Below are positions 53,118 through 64,000 of a DNA stretch of 64,000 nucleotides, piece by piece. Numbering within the stretch: the first letter of the stretch is position 1; each line of letters begins with the position of its first letter. The position numbers were made by a program, and so were the translations under genes. This stretch comes from Ovoidimarina sediminis (lineage in GTDB: Bacteria; Pseudomonadota; Alphaproteobacteria; Rhodobacterales; Rhodobacteraceae): positions 1 to 64,000 of the forward strand of contig NZ_JAWHTE010000003.1 of assembly GCF_032586175.1 (NCBI RefSeq), in the 5' to 3' direction. Under the pieces are notes generated by a model. That model searched no databases. It had not been told where the DNA came from and saw nothing but the letters and a program-made list of their open reading frames with translations.

Positions 53118-54176
53118 ATGACCGAGAAACTCACCAGGAAATCGAACAGACCCCTGACGCTGAAGGATGTTTCCGAAGCATCCGGCGTCAGCGAGATGAC
53201 GGTCAGCCGGGTTCTGCGCAACCGCGGCGACGTCAGCACGACGACCCGCGAGAAGGTGCTGACTGCGGCGCGCGATCTGGGCTACGTGCCGAACAAGATC
53301 GCGGGCGCGCTCGCCTCCAGCCGGGTCAACCTCGTCGCGGTGATCATCCCGAGCCTGTCGAACATGGTCTTCCCCGAGGTTCTGTCGGGCATCAGCGAAG
53401 GGCTCGAGGACGGGCCCCTGCAACCGGTCGTCGGCGTCACCCATTACCGGCCCGAACGCGAAGAACAGGTGCTTTACGAAATGCTCTCCTGGCGGCCCTC
53501 GGGCGTCATCGTGGCCGGGATCGAACATACCGAGGCCAGCCGCGCCATGCTCGCCGCCTCCGGCATTCCGGTGGTCGAGATCATGGATACCGACGGGCGG
53601 CCCATCGACAGCGTCGTCGGCATCAGCCACCGCCGCGCGGGCCGCGAAATGGCGCGCGCGATCGTGAAGGGCGGCTATACGAAGATCGGCTTTCTCGGCA
53701 CCAAGATGCCGCTCGACCACCGCGCCCGCAAACGGTTCGAGGGCTTCACCGAGGCGCTGGCCAAAGCCGGGCTCGAGGTGATGGACCAGGAATTCTACGA
53801 TGGCGGCTCCGCCCTCGTGAAGGGCCGCGAGATGACGCAGACCATGCTCGAACGCTCGCCCGAGCTTGATTTCCTCTACTACTCGAACGACCTGATCGGT
53901 CTGGGCGGGATGCTCTGGTGCATCGAACAGGGGCTCGAAATCCCGGGCCGGATCGGGCTTGCGGGCTTCAACGGGCTCAACATGCTCAACGGCTTCCCCA
54001 CCCGCCTCGCGACCATGAACGCGATGCGCCGCGAAATCGGCAAGGCGGCGGCGGAAATCGTGAAGGGCTCGATCGCCGAAGGCACGGCCACGGCGGGCCA
54101 GCACATCGAACTCACCCCGAAACTCGAACCCGGCGACACGCTGGGCCGGAAGACGGTGTTCGATCCCGAACCCTGA
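53118..54176 (+). CDS. LacI/GalR-family transcriptional regulator (GntR-like)
   Basis: A 352-residue repressor. The HTH is LKDVSEASGVSEMTVSRVLRN near residue 14-34, followed by the hinge helix PNKIAGALASSR and a periplasmic-binding-fold effector domain. It resembles gluconate-type regulators. No sugar genes adjoin it, so its targets besides itself are likely elsewhere. The ATG at 53118 was chosen for the HTH position. Confidence 0.88.
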   Translation: MTEKLTRKSNRPLTLKDVSEASGVSEMTVSRVLRNRGDVSTTTREKVLTAARDLGYVPNKIAGALASSRVNLVAVIIPSLSNMVFPEVLSGISEGLEDGPLQPVVGVTHYRPEREEQVLYEMLSWRPSGVIVAGIEHTEASRAMLAASGIPVVEIMDTDGRPIDSVVGISHRRAGREMARAIVKGGYTKIGFLGTKMPLDHRARKRFEGFTEALAKAGLEVMDQEFYDGGSALVKGREMTQTMLERSPELDFLYYSNDLIGLGGMLWCIEQGLEIPGRIGLAGFNGLNMLNGFPTRLATMNAMRREIGKAAAEIVKGSIAEGTATAGQHIELTPKLEPGDTLGRKTVFDPEP

Positions 54177-54376
54177 GCCGCAAACCCCGAGCCGCCGAGG
54201 CTTTCCTAAAATTCTAGACAATCTTCACCGGATCGTGCCGGACACGCCACGATTCAGGCTTCTTTGAGGGCTTCCTGCTACCCGGATCTAACGAGTGACG
54301 GGAGCTTCGCGTGACAAACTCCAATTTCCATGACCGGCCCGGCCCGGCCCGTTTCCCCGTGTCGGAGGGCTAGGCC

Positions 54377-56158
54377 ATGTGCACAACCTGTATGGCGCTC
54401 CGCCCCTATGACGATACCTGCCCCTACCGCGACGCGGTGCAGGACGGGCAGACCACCGGCGACGGCGACGCAACCGCCGGGTCCACCGCGGTCTGGTCGG
54501 CCGATCAGGTGGCCACCTACCTGACCACCGGCTACTGGGGGGCAGGCCCGCTGTCGTTCAACGTGTCGGTCGGCGGGACGCTTCTGGTCAACCTTTCGGG
54601 CCTCAACATCTACGGCCGCACCCTGGCCGAAGCCGCGCTTGATGCCTGGAGCGATATCACCGGCATCTTCTTCCAGGAAACCACCAGCACGGCCCATATC
54701 ACCTTCGACGACAACAACCCCGGCGCCTACGCACAGTTCAGCTATTACGGCGACGGCACGATCGTCTCCTCCTTCGTGAACGTCAGCACCTCCTGGATCG
54801 GCACCAACGACCGGATCGACAGCTACGGCTTCCAGACCTACCTGCACGAGATCGGCCACGCCCTCGGCCTCGGCCATGCCGGGCCCTACAACGGCGGCGC
54901 CAGCTACGGGGCCGACAACCTCTATGCCAACGACAGCTGGCAGATGAGCGTGATGTCCTATTTCGACCAGGCCGAAAACACCGCGGTCGACGCCAGCTTC
55001 GCCTATGTCGTCACGCCCATGCTCGCCGATATCCTGGCGATCCAGTCGCTCTACGGCGTGGCCGCCACCCGCTCGGGCGATACCGTCTACGGGCTCGGCG
55101 GCAATTCCGGCACCTATCTCGATACCTGGACGGATCTTTCCGCCCCCACGGCGCTCACCCTTCTCGACAGCGGCGGGCGCGACGTGATCGACCTGTCGCA
55201 CAGCGCGTTCGCGCAGCGGCTCGACCTCCGGTCAGAGGCGGTCTCCGATGTGCTCGGCCTCACCGGCAACCTCGTCATCGCCCGCGATACGGTGATCGAA
55301 GAGGCCCGGACGGGCGTGGGCAGTGACACGGTGACGGGCAACGCGGCCGACAACACCCTGCGGCTCGGCGACGGCAACGACACCGGCGACGGGCAGGACG
55401 GCGCCGATACGATCTTCGGCGAAGGCGGCGACGACATGCTCTCGGGCGGCGCGGGCGACGACACGCTCGACGGCGGCATTGCCGAAGACACGCTCAACGG
55501 CGGCGACGGCAACGACACGCTCCTGGGCGGCGCCGGGTTCGATACGCTCAACGGCGGCGCGGGCGATGACACGGGCTTCGGCGGCGCCCAGGCCGACAGC
55601 CTTTACGGTGGTGCCGGCAACGACACCTTCCATGGCGACGAGGGGCGCGACCGGCTCTTCGGCGACGCGGGCGACGACTGGCTCTCGGGCGGCGCGGATG
55701 ACGACATCATCCGGGGCGGAACCGAAGAAGATACGCTTCTCGGGGGCGCGGGCGACGACATGCTCTGGGGCGACGGCGGGTTCGATCTTCTCCGGGGCGG
55801 CGACGGCGACGACCAGATGTGGGGCGGCAACCAGGCCGACAACCTCTACGGCGACGCGGGCAACGACCGTTTCTTCGGCGGCGCGGGCAACGACAATCTG
55901 GGCGGCAATTTCAATGCCGACACCTTCGTTTTCGCCGATGGCCACGGGTCCGACACGATCGTCGATTTCGAGGCGCTGAACGTCTTCGAGAAGATCGATC
56001 TCTCGGGCGTGACCGCGATCACCGATTTCGACGATCTGTCGAACAACCATCTCACTCAGGACGGCGCGGACGCGGTGATCACCGGCGCGGGCGGCGATCA
56101 GATCCGGCTGACCGGGGTGTCGATCACCGATCTCGACGACACCGACTTCCTGTTCTGA
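54377..56158 (+). CDS. Serralysin-type (M10) metalloprotease with RTX repeats
   Basis: A 593-residue secreted protease. HEIGHALGLGH at residues 157-167 is the zinc site and MSYFDQ the Met-turn. From about residue 330 there are many GGxGxD calcium-binding RTX repeats, and the C-terminus suits type I secretion (no N-terminal signal). Unusually the start has three Cys residues, MCTTCMALRPYDDTCPY. No type I exporter genes are adjacent. Confidence 0.92.
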   Translation: MCTTCMALRPYDDTCPYRDAVQDGQTTGDGDATAGSTAVWSADQVATYLTTGYWGAGPLSFNVSVGGTLLVNLSGLNIYGRTLAEAALDAWSDITGIFFQETTSTAHITFDDNNPGAYAQFSYYGDGTIVSSFVNVSTSWIGTNDRIDSYGFQTYLHEIGHALGLGHAGPYNGGASYGADNLYANDSWQMSVMSYFDQAENTAVDASFAYVVTPMLADILAIQSLYGVAATRSGDTVYGLGGNSGTYLDTWTDLSAPTALTLLDSGGRDVIDLSHSAFAQRLDLRSEAVSDVLGLTGNLVIARDTVIEEARTGVGSDTVTGNAADNTLRLGDGNDTGDGQDGADTIFGEGGDDMLSGGAGDDTLDGGIAEDTLNGGDGNDTLLGGAGFDTLNGGAGDDTGFGGAQADSLYGGAGNDTFHGDEGRDRLFGDAGDDWLSGGADDDIIRGGTEEDTLLGGAGDDMLWGDGGFDLLRGGDGDDQMWGGNQADNLYGDAGNDRFFGGAGNDNLGGNFNADTFVFADGHGSDTIVDFEALNVFEKIDLSGVTAITDFDDLSNNHLTQDGADAVITGAGGDQIRLTGVSITDLDDTDFLF

Positions 56159-56170
56159 CCGCGCAGCGAG

Positions 56171-56191
56171 GTCCCGGGTCGGGCCCGGGAC
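56171..56191. repeat. Palindromic repeat GTCCCGGG-N5-CCCGGGAC, copy 2
   Basis: Same stem as the element at 21789, loop TCGGG, also preceded by GAG. It lies 12 bases after the protease gene. Confidence 0.7.
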
Positions 56192-56214
56192 GGCGTTGCG
56201 CCCCCCAAAACCGA

Positions 56215-56245
56215 AAAGGCCGCCCTCGACGGGGCGGCCTTTCTC
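56215..56245. terminator. Bidirectional intrinsic terminator
   Basis: AAAGGCCGCCC (56215-56225), a six-base loop, then GGGCGGCCTTT (56232-56242) and TCTCT. It lies between the convergent protease and rpmJ genes and can serve both. Confidence 0.85.
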
Positions 56246-56281
56246 TCACTGGCCGGCCTAAACCGGCGCGGAAACCGGGCC

Positions 56282-56407
56282 TCAGCCCTGCCGCGCCTTG
56301 AACCGGCGCTGGGTCTTGTTGATCACATAGACCCGGCCCTTCCGGCGGACGACACGACAGTCGCGATGCCGGTTTTTCAGCGAGCGAAGCGAATTCCGAA
56401 CCTTCAT
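56282..56407 (-). CDS. rpmJ: 50S ribosomal protein L36
   Basis: Forty-one codons read MKVRNSLRSLKNRHRDCRVV and end KTQRRFKARQG. This is L36 of the form without the zinc Cys cluster (one Cys only). It completes the 50S subunit near the peptidyl-transferase region. The gene stands alone, as often in alphaproteobacteria. Confidence 0.95.
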   Translation of the reverse strand: MKVRNSLRSLKNRHRDCRVVRRKGRVYVINKTQRRFKARQG

Positions 56408-56483
56408 CGGTCTTCTCCTGCAGTCGCGGGCGCGTCGCGCCTCGGATGAACCTCTGCCGCCGGTCGCCCGGCAGCGCTCTCGA

Positions 56484-56558
<75 letters not shown>

Positions 56559-56725
56559 GTCCCGGTCGGGCCCAAGGCCCGGTCCTGCCCAAAGAACAAG
56601 ACGCGCGAAGTTCCCTTCCCGCGCCGGTGCCCGGGTCTATAAAAGAGAGGCTTCGTGACTGCAAGGCCTTTTGGCAGCGCATGGCTTCGGTCTATAGTCA
56701 CCGCGCGAGGGACGAAAGGACAGGA

Positions 56726-57586
56726 ATGCTGGCAGCATACGAACTGGCGATGCCGGAGGCTCAGACAACCTCCGTGCTCTTTGCATCCCCGCATTCGGGC
56801 CGCGATTACCCGGCCTCCTTCCTGCGCCGCAGCATCCTCGACCAGCAGACGATTCGCTCCTCCGAAGATGCCTTCGTCGATCTCCTCTTCGATTGCGCGC
56901 CCCGCTTCGGGTCGCCGCTGCTCGCGGCGCGTTCGCCGCGCGCCTATATCGATTTCAACCGCTCGGCCGAGGAACTCGACCCCGCGCTGATCGAAGACGT
57001 CCGCTCCACCGGCCACAACCCGCGCGTCAGCTCCGGCCTCGGCGTCGTGCCCCGCGTGGTGGCGAACGGCCGCGCGATCTATCGCGGCAAGCTTTCGCGC
57101 CGCGAGGCCGATCAGCGCATCCGCGAACACTGGTATCCCTATCACCAGGCGCTCGACACGCTCCTGAAAAACACGGTTCGCCACTTCGACGAGGCGATTC
57201 TCGTCGATTGCCATTCCATGCCTCACGAGGCGCTGGAAAACGTCGTGCACCCCAAGGGCATCCGCCCCGATATCGTGCTGGGCGACAGGTTCGGCGCGGC
57301 CGCCGGCGGCGCGGTGGTGGACAGGATCGAGGCGGCCTTCGCCGCCGCCGGCCTCTCGGTCATCCGCAACGCCCCCTTCGCGGGCGCCTTCTCGGCCCAG
57401 CGCTACGGCCGCCCCTCCCGCGGGCAGCACGTGATCCAGGTCGAAATCGACCGCTCGCTCTACATGGACGAGGCGCGCATCCGCCCCAACGCCAACTTCA
57501 AATCCTTCCGCCAGCTGATCGAAGGCATCGTCGCCGAAATCACCGCGATCGGCCGCGAAGACGCGACACCGCTCGCCGCCGAATAA
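56726..57586 (+). CDS. N-formylglutamate amidohydrolase family protein
   Basis: A 286-residue hydrolase. FASPHSGRDYP near residue 17-27, the ILVDCHSMPHE motif and a later VIQVEIDRSLYMDE give the metal-binding His/Glu residues of the family. It would hydrolyse N-formylglutamate or a related formyl/acyl amino acid. The hut genes are not near. The ATG at 56726 follows AGGACAGG; the longer frame overlaps the tRNA side. Confidence 0.88.
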   Translation: MLAAYELAMPEAQTTSVLFASPHSGRDYPASFLRRSILDQQTIRSSEDAFVDLLFDCAPRFGSPLLAARSPRAYIDFNRSAEELDPALIEDVRSTGHNPRVSSGLGVVPRVVANGRAIYRGKLSRREADQRIREHWYPYHQALDTLLKNTVRHFDEAILVDCHSMPHEALENVVHPKGIRPDIVLGDRFGAAAGGAVVDRIEAAFAAAGLSVIRNAPFAGAFSAQRYGRPSRGQHVIQVEIDRSLYMDEARIRPNANFKSFRQLIEGIVAEITAIGREDATPLAAE

Positions 57587-57587
57587 C

Positions 57588-57615
57588 CCTTCATTTTGGT
57601 GGAAATACTCCGGGG
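57588..57615 (-). repeat. Intergenic repeat element, copy 3 (reverse orientation)
   Basis: Read on the minus strand it is CCCCGGAGTATTTCCACCAA followed by AATGAAGG, the same element with two or three changes. It lies two bases after the amidohydrolase stop and points against that gene. Confidence 0.7.
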
Positions 57616-57768
57616 TCGTCATTGAAGCGCCATTGGTCCGAGCGACAATGGCGACGGGCAGCGCCCCACATGGATCGCCGCGCACCAGCGCGGGGAAACC
57701 GCTTTCCCCCCGTCCCCCCGCCGCGTATCACCCGGAAGGGAAACACCTGAAATCGGGGAGGTCATCAC

Positions 57769-58674
57769 ATGGACAAGGCAAACACAGGCGTCATCGGGGT
57801 CGGGCTCATGGGCCACGGCATCGCGAAGAACCTGCTCGAAAAGGGCCACCCCCTCACCGTGATGGCGCATCGCAACCGCGCCCCGGTCGAGGATCTGATC
57901 GGGCGCGGCGCGACCGAGGCGAAGACACCCCGCGAGATGGCCGAAGCGGTCGACATCCTCCACATCTGCGTCTCGGGCAGCCCCGAGGTCGAAGGCGTGA
58001 TCCGCGGCCCCGACGGCATCCTCGCCAGCGGCAAGGCGGGGCTTATCGTCATCGACTGCTCCACCTCCGATCCCGTCAGCACGCTGCAACTCGCGGATGA
58101 GCTTGCCGCGGCGGGGATGATCCTCGTCGACGCCCCCCTCGCCCGCACACCGAAGGAGGCCGAGGCGGGCACGCTCGACACCATGGTCGGCGCCGATCCC
58201 GAAACCTTCGCGGCGATCCGTCCCGTCCTCGCCTGCTGGGCGGCGAACATCGTGCATCTCGGGCCCGTGGGGCTTGGCCACAAGATGAAGCTCATCAACA
58301 ACTTCATCGCCATGGGCTACGGCGCGCTCTATTCCGAAGCGCTCGCCATCGCCCGCAAATCCGGCCTCACCGCCCAGCAGGTCGATGACGTGATCCGCCC
58401 CGGCCGGCTCTCGAACGGCTTCTACGAAACCTTCATGAAATACACGCTCGAACGCGACGAGGATGCCCACCGCTTCTCGATCCGGAACGCGGCGAAGGAT
58501 ATGCGCTACCTCGCCAATCTCGCCCTCGCCGTGGGGGCGGTGAACCCCGTGCAGGGCGCGGTCCGCAACGCCTTCGCGGGGATGGAGGCCGAGGGCGAGG
58601 GCGACCGCTACGTGCCGATGCTGGCCGATTTCATCGCCGCCCGGAACGGGCTGCCCCCGGTCGACGACGCCTGA
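57769..58674 (+). CDS. NAD(P)-dependent beta-hydroxyacid dehydrogenase (3-hydroxyisobutyrate dehydrogenase-like)
   Basis: A 301-residue enzyme with Rossmann motif GVIGVGLMGHGIAKNL near residue 8-23, the substrate-site segment DCSTSDP and the catalytic Lys in GHKMKLINNF. Members reduce or oxidise 3-hydroxyisobutyrate, tartronate semialdehyde or similar acids; the exact substrate is not certain. Confidence 0.85.
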   Translation: MDKANTGVIGVGLMGHGIAKNLLEKGHPLTVMAHRNRAPVEDLIGRGATEAKTPREMAEAVDILHICVSGSPEVEGVIRGPDGILASGKAGLIVIDCSTSDPVSTLQLADELAAAGMILVDAPLARTPKEAEAGTLDTMVGADPETFAAIRPVLACWAANIVHLGPVGLGHKMKLINNFIAMGYGALYSEALAIARKSGLTAQQVDDVIRPGRLSNGFYETFMKYTLERDEDAHRFSIRNAAKDMRYLANLALAVGAVNPVQGAVRNAFAGMEAEGEGDRYVPMLADFIAARNGLPPVDDA

Positions 58675-58814
58675 CACGCGCCCAATCCGCGCGCCGCGCC
58701 GGGCTTTGTTTCCCGGCCCGCGCCAATCCGCGCCCCGATTTTGCGCAGGGGCGCTTCCCGCGCAAAGTGCGCCGGCCCGGGACGATCCCGGGCGGCCCTA
58801 TGGGGGAGCCTGCC

Positions 58815-58952
58815 ATGGCATCGCACATCACCTGGATCGCGGCGACGGCGATCATTCTCGGCGCCGTCTCTGGCGCAACGGCCGGCTACTGGAACGCCGA
58901 AACCGGCGCCCGCGAGGCGCAGGATGCGGTCGCAACGGCCTGGCGGATCTGA
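58815..58952 (+). CDS. Small single-pass membrane protein (45 aa)
   Basis: Forty-five residues starting MASHITWIAATAIILGAVSG and ending AVATAWRI. One hydrophobic helix is followed by a polar tail. A GGGGGAG site lies six bases before the ATG. It may be a true small protein but no homology is recognised; the evidence is the ribosome site and the helix. Confidence 0.4.
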   Translation: MASHITWIAATAIILGAVSGATAGYWNAETGAREAQDAVATAWRI

Positions 58953-58971
58953 CCCTGGGCCATGAACGAGA

Positions 58972-58997
58972 ACGGGCGCCCCCGAAGGCGCGCCCGT
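58972..58997 (-). terminator. Hairpin downstream of the DegP-type gene
   Basis: Stem ACGGGCGC / GCGCCCGT (58972-58979, 58990-58997) with a ten-base loop; on the minus strand it is followed by TTCTCGTT. A likely but T-poor terminator. Confidence 0.5.
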
Positions 58998-59036
58998 GTC
59001 CGTAAAAGGCTCTCTGCCAGAACCGTCCGTCTTGCC

Positions 59037-60509
<1,473 letters not shown>

Positions 60510-60802
60510 TGCTTGCTCCTTTTCGGGTTTGTGGCCCCCGGGACTGCGCAGGGGGGCGCTGCAGGTCTCTTGTCTAGATAGATGCCCGGTGCCGCAACGC
60601 AACACTTGCTGACATTTGCTCAACCGGTTGTGAGCGTAGCACGGTTTTTGTTGCATCGCATGTCGCAGTTCATTGCGCGGCCCGTGCCCGGCGCCCGATC
60701 CTGCGGGCGGCCGGCGGATGCGCAGAAAAAGATCCATGCGCCCCGCTTCGTGCTAGAGTGATCGAACGTCACACACAAAAACACGATGACGACGAGGGAC
60801 AT

Positions 60803-61627
60803 ATGAAGAGAATACTGATCGCGGCAGGGCTTGCCGCGGCAATGGCCGGGCTGCCGGCCGGGGCCGAAACACCGCTCGAACGCGGCGCATATCTGGTCGA
60901 GGGCCCGGCGGGCTGCGGCAACTGCCATTCGCCGAAGGGCCCCGATGCGGCGCCCCTGAGCGGCTGGGTGCTGGTCGATGCCGGGCTCGAGATCCCGGCC
61001 CACAACATCACCCCCGGCGGCCGCGTCGGCCAGTGGAGCGATGCGGAACTCGCCCGCGCGATTCGCGAAGGCATCCGGCCCGACGGCTCGGTGATCGGGC
61101 CGCCCATGCCGATCCACGGCTACCGGCATCTCTCCGACGGCGATCTCGCGGCGATCGTGGCCTATCTGCGCAGCGTCCCGGCGGTGGAGACGGAATTCAC
61201 GCCCGCCGTCTATCCCTTCCCGCTGCCGCCCAACTGGGGCCCGCCGGTCGACAGCGTGGCAGAGGTGCCGCGCGGGCGCACGGTGGAATACGGCGCCTAT
61301 CTCGCCGGGCCCGTGGCCCATTGCACCGAATGCCATTCGCTCTTGCCGGGCAAGGGCCCGGACTGGGAGAACAATTTCGGCGGCGGCGGTTACGAATTCG
61401 AGGGGCCCTGGGGCATCTCGGTCGCGGCCAACATCACCAACGGCCCGGACGGGCTCGCCGGCTATTCGGATGCCGAGATCGCGGCGATGATCACCGAAGG
61501 CCGCCGGCCCGACGGGTCCGAGATGCTGCCGCCCATGCCCTATCACCACTTCGCCCGGATGACCGAAGACGATGTGGCCGCGTTGATCCTCTACTTGCGG
61601 ACAGTGCCGCCGCTCGAAGGCAACTGA
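60803..61627 (+). CDS. Diheme c-type cytochrome
   Basis: A 274-residue periplasmic protein with a signal peptide (MKRILIAAGLAAAMAGLPAG) and two heme sites, CGNCH and CTECH. Each domain ends in a phrase like DLAAIVAYLRSVP, and NITP motifs recall cytochrome subunits of alcohol or aldehyde dehydrogenases. The electron donor is unknown. It is on the opposite strand to its neighbours degP and DUF2065. Confidence 0.88.
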   Translation: MKRILIAAGLAAAMAGLPAGAETPLERGAYLVEGPAGCGNCHSPKGPDAAPLSGWVLVDAGLEIPAHNITPGGRVGQWSDAELARAIREGIRPDGSVIGPPMPIHGYRHLSDGDLAAIVAYLRSVPAVETEFTPAVYPFPLPPNWGPPVDSVAEVPRGRTVEYGAYLAGPVAHCTECHSLLPGKGPDWENNFGGGGYEFEGPWGISVAANITNGPDGLAGYSDAEIAAMITEGRRPDGSEMLPPMPYHHFARMTEDDVAALILYLRTVPPLEGN

Positions 61628-61629
61628 CC

Positions 61630-61650
61630 GGCCCCTGCGGGGCCCCTTTT
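61630..61650 (+). terminator. Intrinsic terminator after the diheme cytochrome gene
   Basis: Stem GGCCCC / GGGGCC with loop TGC (61630-61644) followed by CCTTTT. A further GC-rich stretch and the repeat element at 61688 follow. Confidence 0.7.
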
Positions 61651-61687
61651 GGGGCTCCGCCCCGCCGCCCGTGCCGGGCGGCCCCCC

Positions 61688-61712
61688 GGAGTATTTTTGC
61701 CAAAATGAAGGG
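61688..61712. repeat. Intergenic repeat element, copy 4
   Basis: GAGTATTTTTGCCAAAATGA at 61689-61708, flanked by CCCCCCG before and AGGGGGGG after, so that the ends can pair (C6 with G7). Same element as at 17452, 24282 and 57588. Confidence 0.75.
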
Positions 61713-61726
61713 GGGGACGGCGGCGG

Positions 61727-61921
61727 TCAGATACCGGCCTGCCGCGCCAGCCAGACGAGAAGGACGCCCAGCGCCACCGCGGCAAGGCCAAGCAGGCGGC
61801 GGGCCTCGGGCGGCACCTGCTTCAGCGCCTCAAGCGCCTCTTCCAGACGCGAAGGGGCCAGTGCGAACACCAGCCCCTCGATCACGAGGACCAGACCCGC
61901 GCCAAGCAGGATCCAGCCCAT
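61727..61921 (-). CDS. DUF2065 family membrane protein
   Basis: A 64-residue protein with two hydrophobic helices (about residues 2-20 and 43-61) around an acidic loop SRLEEALEALKQVPPEARR. DUF2065 genes usually follow hflC. It starts three bases after the hflC stop. Function unknown. Confidence 0.88.
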   Translation of the reverse strand: MGWILLGAGLVLVIEGLVFALAPSRLEEALEALKQVPPEARRLLGLAAVALGVLLVWLARQAGI

Positions 61922-61924
61922 GGC

Positions 61925-62929
<1,005 letters not shown>

Positions 62930-62930
62930 G

Positions 62931-64000
62931 TCAGTTCGCTCCCGAGGACGGCTGCGACCGGCGCAGCTCGTTCAGAGGCAGATAGGGCACGACGCCCTGC
63001 CCCGATCCGCCGCCGGCATTTTCGTCGAGGATGATCTTGTCGACCGACCCCAGCACACGCTCCAGCGTTTCAAGGTAAAGACGCTTCCGCGTCACGTCCG
63101 GCGCCTGTTCGTATTCGGCCAGAACCGCCAGGAAGCGCGAGGCCTCACCCTGGGCTTCGTTCACCACCTGGGCGCGATAGCCCTCGGCCTCTTCCAGAAC
63201 CTGCGCCGCCTCACCGCGGGCGCCCGCGAGCACCCGGTTGGCATAGGCATCCGCCTGGCGTTCCAGCCGGTCGCGTTCCTGTTCCGCCGCCTGCACCTCG
63301 CGGAAGGCGTCGATCACCGCCGAAGGCGGGTCGGCCTTGTCGAGGTTCACCCGGACGATGTTGATGCCTGAATCGTACCCGTCAAGCGTGGTCTGGATCA
63401 GGTCGAACGCATCCTGTTCGATCTGGCCCCGGTCGCGGTTCAGGATCGGCGCGAGTTCCGACTGCGCGATGATCTCGCGCATCGCCGATTCCGACACGGC
63501 GCGCACGGTCTGCGGCCCGTCGCGCAGGTTGAACAGGTATTTCGCCGGGTCGGAAATGTTCCACACCACCTGGAAATCGATGTCGACGATGTTCTCGTCG
63601 GTCGTCAGCATCAGCCCGTCGCCGCCGCGGCCTCCGGCGCGCGACACGCCGATATCCTCGGATTGTTCGCGCGTGACCGGCAGAACCTCGTAGGTGACGA
63701 CCGGCCAGGGCGCGAAGTTGAGGCCCGGGTTCCCGATCGAACTGAACTCGCCCAGGAACAGTTCGACCGACTGTTCTTCCGGCCGGACGGTGTAGAAGGA
63801 CGAAAACGCCCAGACGCCGACCGCCGCGATCACCCCCAGAACCACCGTGCCCTTGGAAAAGCCCGGGCCGCCCGATCCGCCGCCCGGCCCGTTCGGCCGG
63901 CCGCCGCGGCCGCCCATCAGAACCTTGAGCTGCTCCTGCCCCTTCTTCACGATCTCGTCGATTTCAGGGATCTGCGGGCCGTCTCCACCGGGCCTGCGCC
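62931..64000 (-). CDS. hflK: FtsH protease modulator HflK (5' end outside window)
   Basis: The frame stays open to the window edge, so the start lies beyond 64000; an internal ATG-like start at 63950 is not the true one because PGGDGPQIPEIDEIVKKGQE upstream is typical HflK sequence. The Gly-rich N-terminus, one membrane helix (VVLGVIAAVGVWAFSSFY) and the band-7 domain with VRPEEQSVELFLG are visible. It forms the complex with HflC. Confidence 0.94.
   Translation of the reverse strand, partial: RRPGGDGPQIPEIDEIVKKGQEQLKVLMGGRGGRPNGPGGGSGGPGFSKGTVVLGVIAAVGVWAFSSFYTVRPEEQSVELFLGEFSSIGNPGLNFAPWPVVTYEVLPVTREQSEDIGVSRAGGRGGDGLMLTTDENIVDIDFQVVWNISDPAKYLFNLRDGPQTVRAVSESAMREIIAQSELAPILNRDRGQIEQDAFDLIQTTLDGYDSGINIVRVNLDKADPPSAVIDAFREVQAAEQERDRLERQADAYANRVLAGARGEAAQVLEEAEGYRAQVVNEAQGEASRFLAVLAEYEQAPDVTRKRLYLETLERVLGSVDKIILDENAGGGSGQGVVPYLPLNELRRSQPSSGAN

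Noticed and set aside
60616..60636. CAACCGGTTG palindrome with GCT/TGAGC flanks between degP and the cytochrome gene
   Set aside because: Not followed by a T tract and not clearly placed against either promoter; too little to call an operator or terminator.

Overview
The window looks like chromosome of a GC-rich alphaproteobacterium of the Rhodobacterales (Roseobacter/Rhodobacter type). The basis is the str operon proteins, an aa3-type CtaD, an RpoE/ChrR pair of the Rhodobacter kind, a full Paracoccus-type sox cluster and the overall gene style. I saw no phage, insertion sequence, CRISPR array or rRNA. Two tRNA genes are present. The species cannot be named from the sequence alone.

Layout. 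1-3400: str operon on the minus strand (rpsL, rpsG, fusA, start of tuf) with a clear housekeeping promoter. 3500-7400: a small ABM-like protein, a 51-residue lipoprotein, a probable small RNA, ctaD, a small membrane protein carrying a cytochrome oxidase subunit I motif, and a DUF2244 protein. 7400-13400: rpoE-chrR, divergent from a five-gene operon (flavoprotein, DUF1365, MFS, DUF3833, SDR) that resembles the singlet-oxygen sigma-E regulon. 13500-17400: DUF3775, a histidine phosphatase and a stand-alone formate dehydrogenase alpha subunit. 17600-29600: an acyl-CoA synthetase with a branched-chain-type ABC transporter (ATPase, two permeases, binding protein, second ATPase), a heparin-lyase-like protein, a quinone oxidoreductase, a SnoaL-like protein, a duplicated-domain protein and a PaaK-like ligase. 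This reads as an uptake-and-CoA-activation cluster for an unknown carboxylic acid. 29600-36300: a pseudo-caspase/peptidoglycan-binding protein, a GGDEF-EAL protein, a sugar-type dehydrogenase, an orphan ABC permease and a flavodoxin-fold protein.

36300-52900: lithotrophic sulfur oxidation. Minus-strand soxVW-XYZABCDEF is divergent from soxSR, with three YeeE/YedE-type sulfur transporters, a DUF302 protein and two metallo-beta-lactamase-fold genes (SoxG/SoxH-like). Two AT-rich operators of the form ATTC-N8-GA(A/T)T, one in front of soxX and one between soxV and soxS, fit control by the ArsR-type SoxR. 52900-64000: tRNA-Arg(CCT), a LacI-family regulator with a likely self-operator, a serralysin/RTX metalloprotease, rpmJ, tRNA-Val(GAC), an N-formylglutamate amidohydrolase, a 3-hydroxyisobutyrate dehydrogenase-like enzyme, a DegP-type protease, a diheme cytochrome c, DUF2065, hflC and hflK (cut by the window end).

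The most interesting items are the structured small RNA at about 4254-4350, the CtaD-derived motif protein at 6241, the catalytically dead caspase-like protein at 29615, the SoxR operators with the three paralogous sulfur transporters, and the repeat families in intergenic DNA.
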